Position numbers and translations under genes: made by a program | Assembly: GCA_013287765.1 (NCBI GenBank) | Contig: JABDDD010000004.1 | Location: forward strand, 1 to 64,000 | DNA length: 64,000 nucleotides | Origin: Gammaproteobacteria bacterium | GTDB lineage: Bacteria; Pseudomonadota; Gammaproteobacteria; DSM-16500 | Direction: 5' to 3' | Shown here: positions 55,175 through 64,000 of the stretch, in pieces | Layout of the letters: each line of letters starts with the position of its first letter | Position numbering within the stretch: the stretch's first letter is position 1 | The notes under the pieces: model-generated | The model's input: the letters and a program-made list of their open reading frames with translations, nothing else | Databases searched by the model: none | What the model was told of the DNA's origin: nothing

Positions 55175-55645
55175 TTACTCTGCTGCTGATCCTGATTCAG
55201 GCTCGTTATTCGTATCAATATCAATTGGTTCAATCGGTGTTTCATCCGTGTTTGTAGCGGCAGCGGTTTGTGCTTTATTATTATTTTTTGTCACTAATTT
55301 TTCTCTAATACGTGCTGCTTTACCACTTAAGCCACGCATATAATATAATTTCGCACGACGGACTTCACCGCGGCGTTTTACTTCAATGCTGTCAATGAGT
55401 GGACTGTAAGTTTGAAAAACGCGTTCAACACCTACACCATGAGAAATTTTACGCACAGTAAAAGCAGAATTTAATCCGCGATTTCGTCTGGCAATGACCA
55501 CGCCTTCAAAGGATTGTAGTCGCACGCGTTCGCCTTCTTTTACTTTTACTTGAACGTTAATAGTGTCCCCCGGCGAAAAATCAGGAATATTTTTCTTTGC
55601 AGCTGCAATTTGTTCATTTTCGAGTATTTGAATAATGTTACTCAT
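55175..55645 (-). CDS. rplS: 50S ribosomal protein L19 with acidic tail
   Basis: L19 lies at the 30S-50S interface. The core [58 protein letters not shown] and [25 protein letters not shown] is canonical. It is followed by about 35 residues rich in N, T, E, D and A, giving 156 residues against about 115 in E. coli. The gene follows trmD, as usual. Confidence 0.95.
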   Translation of the reverse strand: MSNIIQILENEQIAAAKKNIPDFSPGDTINVQVKVKEGERVRLQSFEGVVIARRNRGLNSAFTVRKISHGVGVERVFQTYSPLIDSIEVKRRGEVRRAKLYYMRGLSGKAARIREKLVTKNNNKAQTAAATNTDETPIEPIDIDTNNEPESGSAAE

Positions 55646-55676
55646 GTTTTTTCCTCAATAATCAATTTAAATCAAT

Positions 55677-56423
55677 TTAGTGTTCAGTTATCCAAGTTTC
55701 TTGGATAAATTCCATCAATAGTGCCAGTCTTTCGGTATCCAAATTCAATGTTGCTAACAAATCCGGACGTTTAGCCCAGGTCTTGCCTAAAGACTGTTTC
55801 AAGCGCCATCGATCAATTTCCTGATGGTTACCCCCCATTAAAACTGGTGGAACCGGCATGCCGGCAAAAACATGCGGGCGAGTATATTGAGGATATTTTA
55901 GTAATCCAGAGCTTAATGAATCAAGTGCCGCTGAATCTTCATGTCCTAGTGCGCCCGGGATGAGTCGGGTGATCGCATCAATCATGACAAGCGCTGCTAT
56001 TTCACCGCCTGACAAAATATAATCCCCTATCGACCACTCTTCATCTATTTCACATGTTTGTAGGCGTTCATCAATGCCTTCATAACGTCCGCTCAAAAGA
56101 ATTAAACATTCTTTTGCTTGTAACTCTTCTGCAGCTTTTTGCGTAAACCGCTTACCTTGTGGCGATAAATAAATCACCACTGGCGGCTTGGGCGCTGCTT
56201 TTTTTGCAGCTTTAATCGCATCTTGCAAAGGCTGTCCCATCATCACCATGCCAGGACCCCCTCCATAAGGTCTATCATCTACATGGCGGTGTTTTGTCTG
56301 GGTGAAATCTCGAGGATTCCAGTAATTAACAGACAATAATTGCTCTTTCAGTGCCCGCCCTGTGATCCCATACTCTAAAACAGAAAAGAGTTCAGGAAAT
56401 AAGGTGACAACGCCCAGCCACAC
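55677..56423 (-). CDS. trmD: tRNA (guanine-N1)-methyltransferase
   Basis: TrmD makes m1G37 in tRNA and prevents frameshifting. The trefoil-knot SAM site is present: [40 protein letters not shown] and [24 protein letters not shown]. The 248 residues match E. coli. It ends before rplS and starts one base after rimM. Confidence 0.96.
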   Translation of the reverse strand: MWLGVVTLFPELFSVLEYGITGRALKEQLLSVNYWNPRDFTQTKHRHVDDRPYGGGPGMVMMGQPLQDAIKAAKKAAPKPPVVIYLSPQGKRFTQKAAEELQAKECLILLSGRYEGIDERLQTCEIDEEWSIGDYILSGGEIAALVMIDAITRLIPGALGHEDSAALDSLSSGLLKYPQYTRPHVFAGMPVPPVLMGGNHQEIDRWRLKQSLGKTWAKRPDLLATLNLDTERLALLMEFIQETWITEH

Positions 56424-56424
56424 T

Positions 56425-56937
56425 TTAACTCAAGTCCCAGTGTACGTGCATTATTTTTTTAGCAAGATCAATGCTGGTGATGACTTCATCTGGTAAGTAG
56501 GGAATAGCTAATTCTACGCTATTGTCTTTGCCTTTCACTACTAATACATCATTTGAGCCAGTTTCAATCAAATAAAGCACTTGGCCTAGTGTTGTCCCGT
56601 CATAATTAATAACAGTTAAACCTTCTAGATCACGCCAATAAAATTCGTCTTTAGGTAAAATGGGTAATTGTGCACGCAAAATACCAATTTTTTTCCCAGT
56701 TAATAAACGGGCTTGTTCAGGAGTGTCATAGCCTGCAAACTTAACCACGACACCTTTTCCATGAGGATGCCCATCGCTCACGTCAATTAAGTGCCAACCT
56801 TCCGCATCTTCTAAATACCATGGCATATAGCCTAGAATATCGGTGGTCCATTCTGTGAATGAATATACTTTTAACCACCCTTGTACCCCATAAGTGGCAC
56901 CAATTTTACCAACAACAACATAATCCGCATTATTCAT
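56425..56937 (-). CDS. rimM: 16S rRNA processing protein RimM
   Basis: RimM helps S19 assembly in the 30S head. [23 protein letters not shown] at the N-terminus and the PRC-barrel part ([62 protein letters not shown]) are clear. ATG at 56937 is preferred over GTG at 56946, though neither has a strong ribosome binding site. The product has 170 residues. It sits between rpsP and trmD. Confidence 0.94.
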   Translation of the reverse strand: MNNADYVVVGKIGATYGVQGWLKVYSFTEWTTDILGYMPWYLEDAEGWHLIDVSDGHPHGKGVVVKFAGYDTPEQARLLTGKKIGILRAQLPILPKDEFYWRDLEGLTVINYDGTTLGQVLYLIETGSNDVLVVKGKDNSVELAIPYLPDEVITSIDLAKKIMHVHWDLS

Positions 56938-56957
56938 GGTATTCACATGCGTTATAA

Positions 56958-57242
56958 TTAATTTGTCGTGGTTTGATCAGTTTTGTCATTGTTTTCAACT
57001 TGTTTTTCAAAAGTTTTAATCAATTGACGAACTCGATCAGACGGTTGTGCGCCTTTAGACATCCAATATTGGGCGCGTTCATGCATTAAATGTAATTTAA
57101 TTTCGCAGCCAGACGCAATAGGATTAAAATATCCAATGCGTTCAATGCAACGGCCATCGCGAGCAGAACGTCTGTCGCTTACAACTATTTGATAAAAAGG
57201 GCGTTTTTTTGCACCACCCCGAGACAATCGAATTACTACCAT
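56958..57242 (-). CDS. rpsP: 30S ribosomal protein S16
   Basis: S16 is required for 30S assembly. [43 protein letters not shown] is the conserved N-terminal half, and [19 protein letters not shown] the C-terminal one. The 94 residues include a short polar tail. It is the first gene of the rpsP-rimM-trmD-rplS operon, 104 bases after ffh on the same strand. Confidence 0.96.
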   Translation of the reverse strand: MVVIRLSRGGAKKRPFYQIVVSDRRSARDGRCIERIGYFNPIASGCEIKLHLMHERAQYWMSKGAQPSDRVRQLIKTFEKQVENNDKTDQTTTN

Positions 57243-57346
57243 TCGTATTTCCTAATTAAATTCTTAAATAAAGGTTCCAAATTATACGCGAGTTTTAAGG
57301 TATTGCAAATAATAGATCAAAAATTAAAAAAATTATCCTTAAAAAA

Positions 57347-58717
57347 TTATCCTAAAGGCGGCAGCGAGCCAGGCGGAAATTTGCCTTGTAGCCCACGCAT
57401 TAATTTTAACATGCCGCCTTGTTTATTCATTTTTTTCATCATTTTTTGCATCATTAAAAAGTTTTTCAATAAGCGATTAATTGCTTGAATATCTGTGCCT
57501 GAACCAATCGCAATGCGACGTTTACGTGAGCCATTGATGAGTCCTGGCAGACGTCTTTCTTTAGGCGTCATCGAATTAATAATAGCTTCAATTTCTACCA
57601 ACATTTTATCGTTAATATTGCTTTTAGCCGCTTTTGATAGAGTGTTCATGCCCGGTAATTTTGCCATAATACCCATAATCCCACCCATGTTACCAATTTG
57701 CCGCAGTTGATCCCGGAAGTCTTCTAGATCAAATGTTTTACCTTTTTTAATTTTTTTCGCAAGTTTTTCAGCTTTCGAGCGATCAATCGTGCGCTCAACT
57801 TCTTCAACCAAAGTTAAAATATCACCCATTCCCAAAATGCGCGATGCCACACGGTCTGGATAAAACGGTTCTAATGCATCAATTTTTTCACCTATTCCTA
57901 AAAATTTAATAGGCTTGCCTGTGATGTGACGAATAGAAAGTGCAGCGCCTCCTCTTGCATCTCCATCTGTTTTAGTTAAAATAATACCGGTTAAAGGCAA
58001 AGCATTATTAAACGCTTTAGCTGTATTGACAGCATCTTGGCCTGTCATGCTATCAACTACAAATAAAGTCTCAATGGGCGCTGCAGCTGTATGAATACGA
58101 GAGATTTCAGCCATCATTTCATCATCAATATGCAAACGACCTGCAGTATCAATGATCACCACATCAATTAATTTTGCTTTAGCAGCGGCAATGGCTGCTT
58201 GAACGATAGAGACAGGGTCTTCAGAAGTTTGACTGTTGAAGAATTCTACGTTAATTTGTTTAGCCAATGTCTCTAATTGTTGAATGGCGGCTGGTCGATA
58301 AATATCAGTACTCACCACTAAAACAGATTTTTCTTGAATTTGCACTAAAAGACGGGCTAATTTAGCAACGGTTGTAGTTTTTCCTGAACCTTGCAAGCCT
58401 GCCATTAAAATCACAGCAGGCGGCTGAGTGAGTAAATTAAGCTGATCATTACGTTCACCCATCACAGTGACTAATTCTTGATGAACAAGCTTAATAAGTT
58501 CCTGGCCAGGTGTCAGACTTGTTGTGACATCTAAACCCACTGCTTTAGTTTGAATATGGTCAATAAATTCTTTGACAACGGGTAGTGCTACATCGGCTTC
58601 TAACAGTGCCATGCGAATATCGCGTAACGTATCTTTGATATTTTCTGCTGTTAAGCGCCCGCGGCCGCTTAAATTCTTTAAAACCCGACTGAGTCGTTCA
58701 GATAAATTTGAAAACAT
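57347..58717 (-). CDS. ffh: Signal recognition particle protein Ffh
   Basis: Ffh binds 4.5S RNA and signal sequences for co-translational targeting. The NG domain has GLQGSGKTTTVAKLARLL (P-loop), DTAGRLHIDDEMM and TKTDGDARGGAALS. The methionine-rich M domain occupies the last 130 residues (GNMGGIMGIMAKLPGM, FLMMQKMMKKMNKQGGMLKLMRGLQGKFPPG). The 456 residues are standard. It lies upstream of rpsP on the same strand. Confidence 0.97.
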   Translation of the reverse strand: MFSNLSERLSRVLKNLSGRGRLTAENIKDTLRDIRMALLEADVALPVVKEFIDHIQTKAVGLDVTTSLTPGQELIKLVHQELVTVMGERNDQLNLLTQPPAVILMAGLQGSGKTTTVAKLARLLVQIQEKSVLVVSTDIYRPAAIQQLETLAKQINVEFFNSQTSEDPVSIVQAAIAAAKAKLIDVVIIDTAGRLHIDDEMMAEISRIHTAAAPIETLFVVDSMTGQDAVNTAKAFNNALPLTGIILTKTDGDARGGAALSIRHITGKPIKFLGIGEKIDALEPFYPDRVASRILGMGDILTLVEEVERTIDRSKAEKLAKKIKKGKTFDLEDFRDQLRQIGNMGGIMGIMAKLPGMNTLSKAAKSNINDKMLVEIEAIINSMTPKERRLPGLINGSRKRRIAIGSGTDIQAINRLLKNFLMMQKMMKKMNKQGGMLKLMRGLQGKFPPGSLPPLG

Positions 58718-58861
58718 AATTTTCTCATGCTGATATAATACAATGTGACGCAGTATACATTAAAAAATTCAACATTGAAAATTCATCAAATACAAAGGAT
58801 ACTGATTCAAATTTAAGTTTTAAATAGTTTTAAATATAAGTTTAATGAAGAGGATCTTCTC

Positions 58862-60127
58862 TTGAGTAATTTTAATGTGGTTCTTTCTTGCGTTTTTTTG
58901 CTGTTATTAATTTTATTATCTGCCTTTTTTTCAAGTGCTGAAACTGCTTTGATGGCTATTAACCGCTATCGTCTTCGCCATAAAGCACGCATGAAGAAAC
59001 GTTCGGCTATTATGATTTTGAAACTGCTTAAACGTCCTGATCGTTTATTGGGTATGATCTTGATTGGGAATACGGTCGCTAATACTTTTTCCTCAGCGAT
59101 TGCCACTTTGTTGGCGGTTTATTTTTGGGGGGAAAAAGGGGTCATTCTTGTGACTATTTTATTAACTTTGGTTATTTTAATTTTTTCTGAAGTGGCGCCA
59201 AAAACAGTCGCAGCGCTTTATCCTGAACGCATGGCAACTTTAGTGGCTTTGCCCGTTTTTGTTTTATTAAGATTATTTTACCCATTGGTTTGGTTTATTA
59301 ATATGGTAGTCAATGGCGCGTTACGAATTGTTGGTATTAAAATCTCTGGATTAATGGTTGAACCTTTAAATCGAGAAGAATTACGCAGTGTCGTGTTTGA
59401 GGCAACGGGTAAAGTGCCTCATCAATATCAAACTATGTTATTAGGTATTTTGGATTTAAATAAAGTAACAGTCGATGATGTCATGGTGCCAAGGCATGCG
59501 ATTATGGGCATTGATTTAGCTCAATCTTGGGAGGCGATCCAACAACAAATTGCTGTGTCTCAGTATGATTGGATGCCTGTTTATGAAGAAAATATCAATA
59601 AAGTCGTGGGGATGTTAAATTTACCTGAATTGATGCGTCTTTCATTACAAAAAAAACTGACGGAAGAAGATTTTCGTAAAACATTGCAAGAGCCGTATTT
59701 CATTCCGCAAGGCGCTTTTTTAAATATTCAGCTTTATAATTTTCAAAAACACCATAAACGGACAGCATTGGTAGTCGATGAATATGGAGAAATTCTAGGG
59801 TTATTAACTTTAAAAGATATTTTAGAAGAAATTGTTGGGGAATTTACGACCAGTGTTTCGATTGCAAGTAAAATGATTCGACCGCAATCAGATGGTAGTT
59901 ATTTAGTAGATGGTGCTGTGACGATTCGAGAGTTAAATCGAGTGACACATTGGGCTTTTCCAATACAAGGACCGCGGACATTAAATGGATTGATTATTGA
60001 ATATTTAGAATCGATTCCACGGATTGGGACAGGGGTTTTTATTGTAAATCATCCGATGGAAATTATCGAAGTCAAAGACAATCGGGTGAAGACTGCGCGA
60101 GTTTTTCCTGAAAGAGCTCGCACTTAA
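58862..60127 (+). CDS. CNNM/CorC-type membrane protein with CBS pair (YfjD-like)
   Basis: The TTG start at 58862 follows GAGGA and gives MSNFNVVLSCVFLLLLILLSAFFSSAETALMAINRYRLRHKA, the CNNM transmembrane domain of three to four helices (residues 1-190). Two CBS domains follow (VDDVMVPRHAIMGID; HKRTALVVDEYGEILGLLTLKDILEEIVGE) and then a CorC/HlyC C-terminal domain. The 421 residues fit the YfjD/CorB type, proposed in magnesium/cobalt homeostasis. It is divergent from ffh, as in E. coli, but no ypjD-like gene lies nearby. Confidence 0.9.
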   Translation: MSNFNVVLSCVFLLLLILLSAFFSSAETALMAINRYRLRHKARMKKRSAIMILKLLKRPDRLLGMILIGNTVANTFSSAIATLLAVYFWGEKGVILVTILLTLVILIFSEVAPKTVAALYPERMATLVALPVFVLLRLFYPLVWFINMVVNGALRIVGIKISGLMVEPLNREELRSVVFEATGKVPHQYQTMLLGILDLNKVTVDDVMVPRHAIMGIDLAQSWEAIQQQIAVSQYDWMPVYEENINKVVGMLNLPELMRLSLQKKLTEEDFRKTLQEPYFIPQGAFLNIQLYNFQKHHKRTALVVDEYGEILGLLTLKDILEEIVGEFTTSVSIASKMIRPQSDGSYLVDGAVTIRELNRVTHWAFPIQGPRTLNGLIIEYLESIPRIGTGVFIVNHPMEIIEVKDNRVKTARVFPERART

Positions 60128-60129
60128 AT

Positions 60130-60152
60130 CCTCCCTGCAAAAGGGCGGGAGG
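60130..60152. terminator. Hairpin between convergent CorC-type and Mth938-like genes
   Basis: CCTCCC (60130-60135) pairs with GGGAGG (60147-60152) around an 11-base loop, followed by TTATTT. It begins three bases after the CorC-type stop and ends where the opposite gene's stop begins, so it may serve both. Confidence 0.55.
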
Positions 60153-60521
60153 TTATTTAATAATTAAAGCCGCTGCGACTTCGCGGTTTTCAGCGGTCAA
60201 TGCATTATATGTCATACAAGCTGCTCGCGTTGTCATCACTTCAACACCTATTCCTTGGTTAATTAATTTCCCATAGACGGTGGGAGATAAAAATTTTAAA
60301 GCACTCCCCGTACCAATTAGTAAAATAGGGGGAGCAAGCGAGGCTAAAATGTTTAAATGCTCGGCTGTTAATTCGGTAAATGTTTGTGGTGTCCAATCAA
60401 TGAGTTTTTGCGAAGTCACAATGAGACTATGGTAATATATTTTTTCATTCACTTTAATTTGCCCTGGTTGATAGGCGCGAATTTGATGTTTGGCAGAATT
60501 TTCATCAAGTATGAGTGACAT
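60153..60521 (-). CDS. Mth938-like domain protein
   Basis: The 122-residue protein has the Mth938/NDUFAF3-type fold: IRAYQPGQIKVNEKIYYHSLIVTSQKLIDW near the N-terminus, then PPILLIGTGSALKFL and GIGVEVMTTRAACMTYNALTAENREVAAALIIK. The ATG at 60521 is nine bases after GGAG. A TTG further upstream would swallow that site. The role in bacteria is unknown; the family includes mitochondrial complex I assembly factors. Confidence 0.82.
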   Translation of the reverse strand: MSLILDENSAKHQIRAYQPGQIKVNEKIYYHSLIVTSQKLIDWTPQTFTELTAEHLNILASLAPPILLIGTGSALKFLSPTVYGKLINQGIGVEVMTTRAACMTYNALTAENREVAAALIIK

Positions 60522-60602
60522 GAAATTTATCTCCAGCAATTGACAGTATTAGGGTTTTAAGATTATTTTATCAGAATCTAGCTCAATACAAATGAGGAAT
60601 TT

Positions 60603-61814
60603 ATGAATCAATTTTCGCGTTTAAAGCGATTGCCGCCTTATGTTTTTACTATTATGGCTGAGCTTAAACAAGAAATGCTTGCCAGCGGGGTTCCTATTTT
60701 TGATCTAGGATTAGGTAATCCCGATCAACCCACTGCATTGCATATTATTGAAGCTTTACAAAGTGCTGCCAGTCAACCAGAGCTGCATCGTTATGCTGAC
60801 CCACGAGGATGTTTAAAATTACGAGAAGCAATCGCTCAATGGTATGGAAGACGGTTTAACGTCGATTTAGATGCTAAAACCGAATGTTTGGTGACAATTG
60901 GTTCTAAAGAAGGTCTTGCCCATCTTGCATTAGCGTTACTTGATGAAAAAGATCATGTCTTAGTGCCAAATCCTTGTTATCCGGTGCATTATTTTGGTTG
61001 TGTGTTGGCAGGAGCCGTTGTTCATCATGTTCCCTTATTAGAAGAGATTTATTTTCTTGAAACATTAGAAAAAACGATTCTTGAAACGTCGCCTAAACCA
61101 AAAATGATGATTTTAAATTTTCCGGCAAATCCGACCACACAATGCGTCGATATTCATTTTTTTGAAAGAGTAGTGGCGCTTGCCAAAGAGCATCAGATAT
61201 GGATTGTGCATGACTTTGCTTATGCAGATATAGTATTTGATGGTTATAAAGCGCCTTCTATTTTAGAAGTGCCTGGTGCCAAAGAAGTAGCAGTTGAAAC
61301 CTATACTTTATCCAAATCCTATAATATGGCAGGCTTTCGAGTTGGGTTTGTCTGTGGTAATTCAGATGTGGTGAATGCGCTTTTTAAAATAAAATCATAC
61401 ATTGATTACGGTTCATTTGCCCCTATTCAAATGGCAGCAGTGGCAGCGCTAGAAGGACCTGATGCGTGTGTCGAAGCAACGCGCGCCTGTTATCAACATC
61501 GTCGTGATTATATGCTAAAAGGATTGCAAGCTTTGGGATGGATGGTGACATCGCCTAAAGCGAGCATGTTTTTATGGCTAAAAATCCCAGAGCCTTTTGC
61601 GTTTATGGGATCGCTTGAATTTGCTAAATTATTATTACGAGAGGCTCATATTGTGGTTTCACCCGGCATTGGTTTTGGCGAATATGGTAATGGATTTGTG
61701 CGCATGAGTTTGGTTGCAAATGATCAGAGTATGCAGCAAATATTATCTAATCTGCAAAAATTTATGCGTTGTGAGTTTAATTTACCCGCGCACGTGGAGA
61801 GTTCTTTGCTATGA
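60603..61814 (+). CDS. alaC: Alanine transaminase, AlaC-like
   Basis: This PLP-dependent class I aminotransferase has 403 residues. LGLGNPDQPT and LHRYADPRGCLKLREAIAQWYGRRF form the substrate part. NFPANPTTQC and VHDFAYADIVFDGYKAPSILEVPGAKEVAVETYTLSKSYNMAGFRVGF contain the PLP residues, with Lys in TLSKSYNM. It follows the AlaC pattern, making alanine from pyruvate and glutamate. Its stop overlaps the next small gene by four bases. Confidence 0.9.
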   Translation: MNQFSRLKRLPPYVFTIMAELKQEMLASGVPIFDLGLGNPDQPTALHIIEALQSAASQPELHRYADPRGCLKLREAIAQWYGRRFNVDLDAKTECLVTIGSKEGLAHLALALLDEKDHVLVPNPCYPVHYFGCVLAGAVVHHVPLLEEIYFLETLEKTILETSPKPKMMILNFPANPTTQCVDIHFFERVVALAKEHQIWIVHDFAYADIVFDGYKAPSILEVPGAKEVAVETYTLSKSYNMAGFRVGFVCGNSDVVNALFKIKSYIDYGSFAPIQMAAVAALEGPDACVEATRACYQHRRDYMLKGLQALGWMVTSPKASMFLWLKIPEPFAFMGSLEFAKLLLREAHIVVSPGIGFGEYGNGFVRMSLVANDQSMQQILSNLQKFMRCEFNLPAHVESSLL

Positions 61815-62065
61815 AAAAAGAAGTGTCTCCTTCTCTTTATCGAGTCCCGTTTAAAAGTGTTGCCGGGGCTTTATTGTTTACCGTTTTTTTAGGGCCTTTG
61901 GGATTATTATATTCTTCAACGTTAGGCGGTGTTATTATGCTAATCTTAGGGTTTATCACGGCATGCGCGCGTTTGCCTATTCCTATTATGTTAGTTTGGG
62001 TGGGTTCTTCGATTTGGAGTGTGTATGCAACCAATCGATATAATAAAAAAATATTAAAAAATTAA
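61811..62065 (+). CDS. Small membrane protein of unknown function
   Basis: The 84-residue protein has two membrane helices (about residues 17-45 and 50-72) with a Gly-Pro-Leu-Gly turn, and short basic ends. It overlaps the aminotransferase stop (ATGA), so it is probably translated with it. It ends 12 bases before recJ. No functional family is assigned. Confidence 0.7.
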   Translation: MKKEVSPSLYRVPFKSVAGALLFTVFLGPLGLLYSSTLGGVIMLILGFITACARLPIPIMLVWVGSSIWSVYATNRYNKKILKN

Positions 62066-62077
62066 GGATTAAGTCTT

Positions 62078-63793
62078 TTGCAAAAAAAAATAATAAGACG
62101 CGAAAAGGCGCTCACGGCTTTTCCTGCGATGCATCCTTTATTGCAGCAAATTTATGCTGCTCGCGGGATAATCTCTGCTGATGAGCTTTCTTATGAATTA
62201 CCCTGTTTATTACCTTTTACGGATCTTTTAAATATAGAACAAGCGGTGCAGTTGCTTTTTCAATCATTAATAAATAATGAAAATATTTTAATTGTCGGTG
62301 ATTTTGATGCAGATGGGGCAACAAGTACGGCACTTGCAGTGCGGGCATTAAGAAGTTTTGGTGCGCGCAATGTGGGTTATTTGGTTCCCAATCGATTCAC
62401 AGAAGGCTATGGTTTAAGTGAAGAATTAGTAAAAATTGCTAAAAAACGCCAACCTGATTTAATTATCACGGTTGATAATGGCATTAGTAATCATGCAGGA
62501 GTGATAGCTGCTAAAGCGTTGGGTATTAAAGTACTGATCACGGATCATCATTTGCCGGGAGACACTTTGCCGCCGGCGGATGTCATTGTTAATCCTAATC
62601 AACCGTTTGATCAGTTTGCCAGTAAAAATATCGCGGGAGTGGGGGTTATTTTTTATGTCATGCTGGCTTTACGACGCTATTTAGTTGCGCAAAATTGGTT
62701 CCAACAACAGAATAGACCTGAGCCGCTGATGTCGCGATTTTTAGATTTAGTGGCGTTAGGGACAGTTGCCGATGTGGTGCAATTAGACCGCAATAATCGT
62801 TTATTAATTCATCAAGGTTTAAAACGGATTCGAGCGGGGCACGCGATCCCTGGTATCATTGCGCTGCTTGAAATGGCCAATCGAATACCTGCAAAAATAG
62901 TTGCAAGTGATTTGGGATTTATCGTGGGGCCACGTCTTAATGCAGCGGGACGATTAGAAGATATGTCTTTAGGGATCGAATGTTTATTATGCGATGATTT
63001 ATTAAAAGCAAGAGAAATAGCGCAACAACTTGATCAATTAAATGACGAGCGTCGTTTGATTGAACAAGAGATGCAAACCCAAGCCTTACAGTTTTTAAAA
63101 AAGTGCGAGCCCGCTTTAAAACAATTACCACGAGGGCTTTGTTTATTTGATCCAGATTGGCATCAAGGTGTTATTGGGATTTTAGCATCGCGCATTAAAG
63201 ATCGTTATCATCGTCCGGTGATTGCTTTTGCGTTAGCAAATGAAGAAGAATTAAAAGGCTCTGCTCGCTCAATTAAAGGGATTCATATTCGTGATGTATT
63301 ATCAATGATTTATGCAAAATGGCCGAATTTGATTGGTAAATTTGGTGGGCATGCGATGGCTGCTGGTTTAACTATTCCACGTGCTGCGTTCGAAAATTTT
63401 TCAAAAGCATTCAATGAAATTGTTTCTGCGCAATTAAAAGAAAGCGATTTAGAGCAGTGTTTAATAAGTGATGGTGAATTAGTAGCGCAAGACTTAAATC
63501 TAACGGTTGCTGAAATGATTCGTGCGGGCGGTCCTTGGGGGCAGGCTTTTGAAGAGCCTTTGTTTGATGGCACTTTTGCTATACTTGAGCAACGCTTGGT
63601 GGGCGGTAAACATTTAAAAATGACACTGGCGTTGCAAGAATTAATTTTAGATGCGATTGCTTTTAATATTGATTTAACAAATTGGCCAAATTATCGTGCT
63701 GAATATGTTAAAATAGCGTATAGAATGGATGTTAATGAATTTCGCGGAAAGCGCCAAATACAGTTAATTATTGAACATCTAGAAGCTAATTGA
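62078..63793 (+). CDS. recJ: Single-stranded-DNA-specific exonuclease RecJ
   Basis: RecJ is a 5'-3' exonuclease in recombination and mismatch repair. DHH motifs are present: LIVGDFDADGATSTALAVRAL, LIITVDNGISNHAGV, VLITDHHLPGDTLPPADVIVNPNQP and FLDLVALGTVADVVQLDRNNR. The DHHA1 region includes GFIVGPRLNAAGRLEDMSLGIECLL and GKFGGHAMAAGLTI. The TTG start at 62078 follows AAGGA. The 571 residues match E. coli RecJ. Confidence 0.96.
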   Translation: MQKKIIRREKALTAFPAMHPLLQQIYAARGIISADELSYELPCLLPFTDLLNIEQAVQLLFQSLINNENILIVGDFDADGATSTALAVRALRSFGARNVGYLVPNRFTEGYGLSEELVKIAKKRQPDLIITVDNGISNHAGVIAAKALGIKVLITDHHLPGDTLPPADVIVNPNQPFDQFASKNIAGVGVIFYVMLALRRYLVAQNWFQQQNRPEPLMSRFLDLVALGTVADVVQLDRNNRLLIHQGLKRIRAGHAIPGIIALLEMANRIPAKIVASDLGFIVGPRLNAAGRLEDMSLGIECLLCDDLLKAREIAQQLDQLNDERRLIEQEMQTQALQFLKKCEPALKQLPRGLCLFDPDWHQGVIGILASRIKDRYHRPVIAFALANEEELKGSARSIKGIHIRDVLSMIYAKWPNLIGKFGGHAMAAGLTIPRAAFENFSKAFNEIVSAQLKESDLEQCLISDGELVAQDLNLTVAEMIRAGGPWGQAFEEPLFDGTFAILEQRLVGGKHLKMTLALQELILDAIAFNIDLTNWPNYRAEYVKIAYRMDVNEFRGKRQIQLIIEHLEAN

Positions 63794-63824
63794 TGAAAAT
63801 AAAAAATGCTTAAGGAGAAAGAGT

Positions 63825-64000
63825 ATGCGAAAAATAACTTGGTTTTTGACTGTGATTGTTTTAGTTATTTTAATTGGCTTCTTAAGCCCGTTAGTGACAG
63901 GTATTTATTTCTCTCAAGAGTATGCTAAATTCATTCACTCTTATAATCAAAATGACAATGTTATTTTAACGCTTAAGAATTATCATCGTGGATGGTTTAG
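63825..64000 (+). CDS. DUF945 family protein, 3' end outside window
   Basis: Only the first 58 codons are in the window. MRKITWFLTVIVLVILIGFL is a membrane anchor or signal segment. SPLVTGIYFSQEYAKFIHSYNQND and NYHRGWF match the N-terminal region of DUF945 (YdgA-like) proteins, which share the Y-x-RGWF motif. AAGGAG precedes the ATG. The role of this family is not known. Confidence 0.75.
   Translation, partial: MRKITWFLTVIVLVILIGFLSPLVTGIYFSQEYAKFIHSYNQNDNVILTLKNYHRGWF

Overview
The window is AT-rich chromosomal DNA from a gammaproteobacterium. The gene order rpsM-rpsK-rpsD-rpoA-rplQ, yajQ-minCDE, hisS-yfgM-bamB-der, guaBA-tadA and ffh-rpsP-rimM-trmD-rplS supports that placement. Several features point towards the order Legionellales (an intracellular or protist-associated lifestyle): eukaryote-like genes (a cyclin-box-like protein, an ankyrin protein, a 1924-residue repeat protein), a possible PmrA-type box in front of one of them, and a GacA/LetA-type regulatory RNA pair. 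The genus cannot be fixed from this sequence alone.

Layout. 1-12045 is the S10/spc/alpha ribosomal protein cluster, from a truncated rplB to rplQ, including secY, rpmJ and rpoA. 12125-13917 holds ribH and a cyclin-like putative effector. 14147-16486 is yajQ-minC-minD-minE. A minus-strand ankyrin plus ChaN/TraB-like gene follows. 18126-19554 holds two homologous GGA-rich small RNAs, each ending in an intrinsic terminator and each with a GacA-type palindrome 143 bases upstream of its -10 position. They flank a small lipoprotein gene. 19637-26566 is a minus-strand housekeeping block (ndk-rlmN-rodZ-hisS-yfgM-bamB-der). 26846-32620 is a single giant unknown gene built from degenerate repeats of about 100 residues.

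32653-45435 is accessory DNA. It contains a TacA/TacT-type toxin-antitoxin pair and a 133-bp direct repeat whose right copy starts at the exact base after an IS66 element. Between the repeats lie remnants of a Phd-type pair, an AlbA_2/ATPase regulator, a P4-type integrase and the complete IS66. Further right are a second Phd-type gene, a DUF4143 ATPase, tRNA-Ser(CGA), an orphan HicB, and a three-gene set (unknown protein, YhhQ-like transporter, molybdenum-carrier-like SLOG protein). A divergent S24-type repressor locus with a 28-bp palindrome closes the region. 45589-64000 returns to housekeeping genes: a minimal bamC, dapA, a GT-C glycosyltransferase, a ZapB-like protein, xseA, guaB-guaA-tadA, a CinA-like gene, rplS-trmD-rimM-rpsP, ffh, a CorC-type protein, an Mth938-like protein, an alaC-type aminotransferase, recJ and the start of a DUF945 gene.

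The most rewarding points are the paired CsrA-titrating-type RNAs with matched promoter architecture, the giant repeat protein, the cyclin-like gene with its possible PmrA box, the exact IS66/direct-repeat junction, the truncated BamC, and low-complexity tails on several ribosomal proteins. Nothing here amounts to a clearly new defence system. No CRISPR array or rRNA gene was seen.
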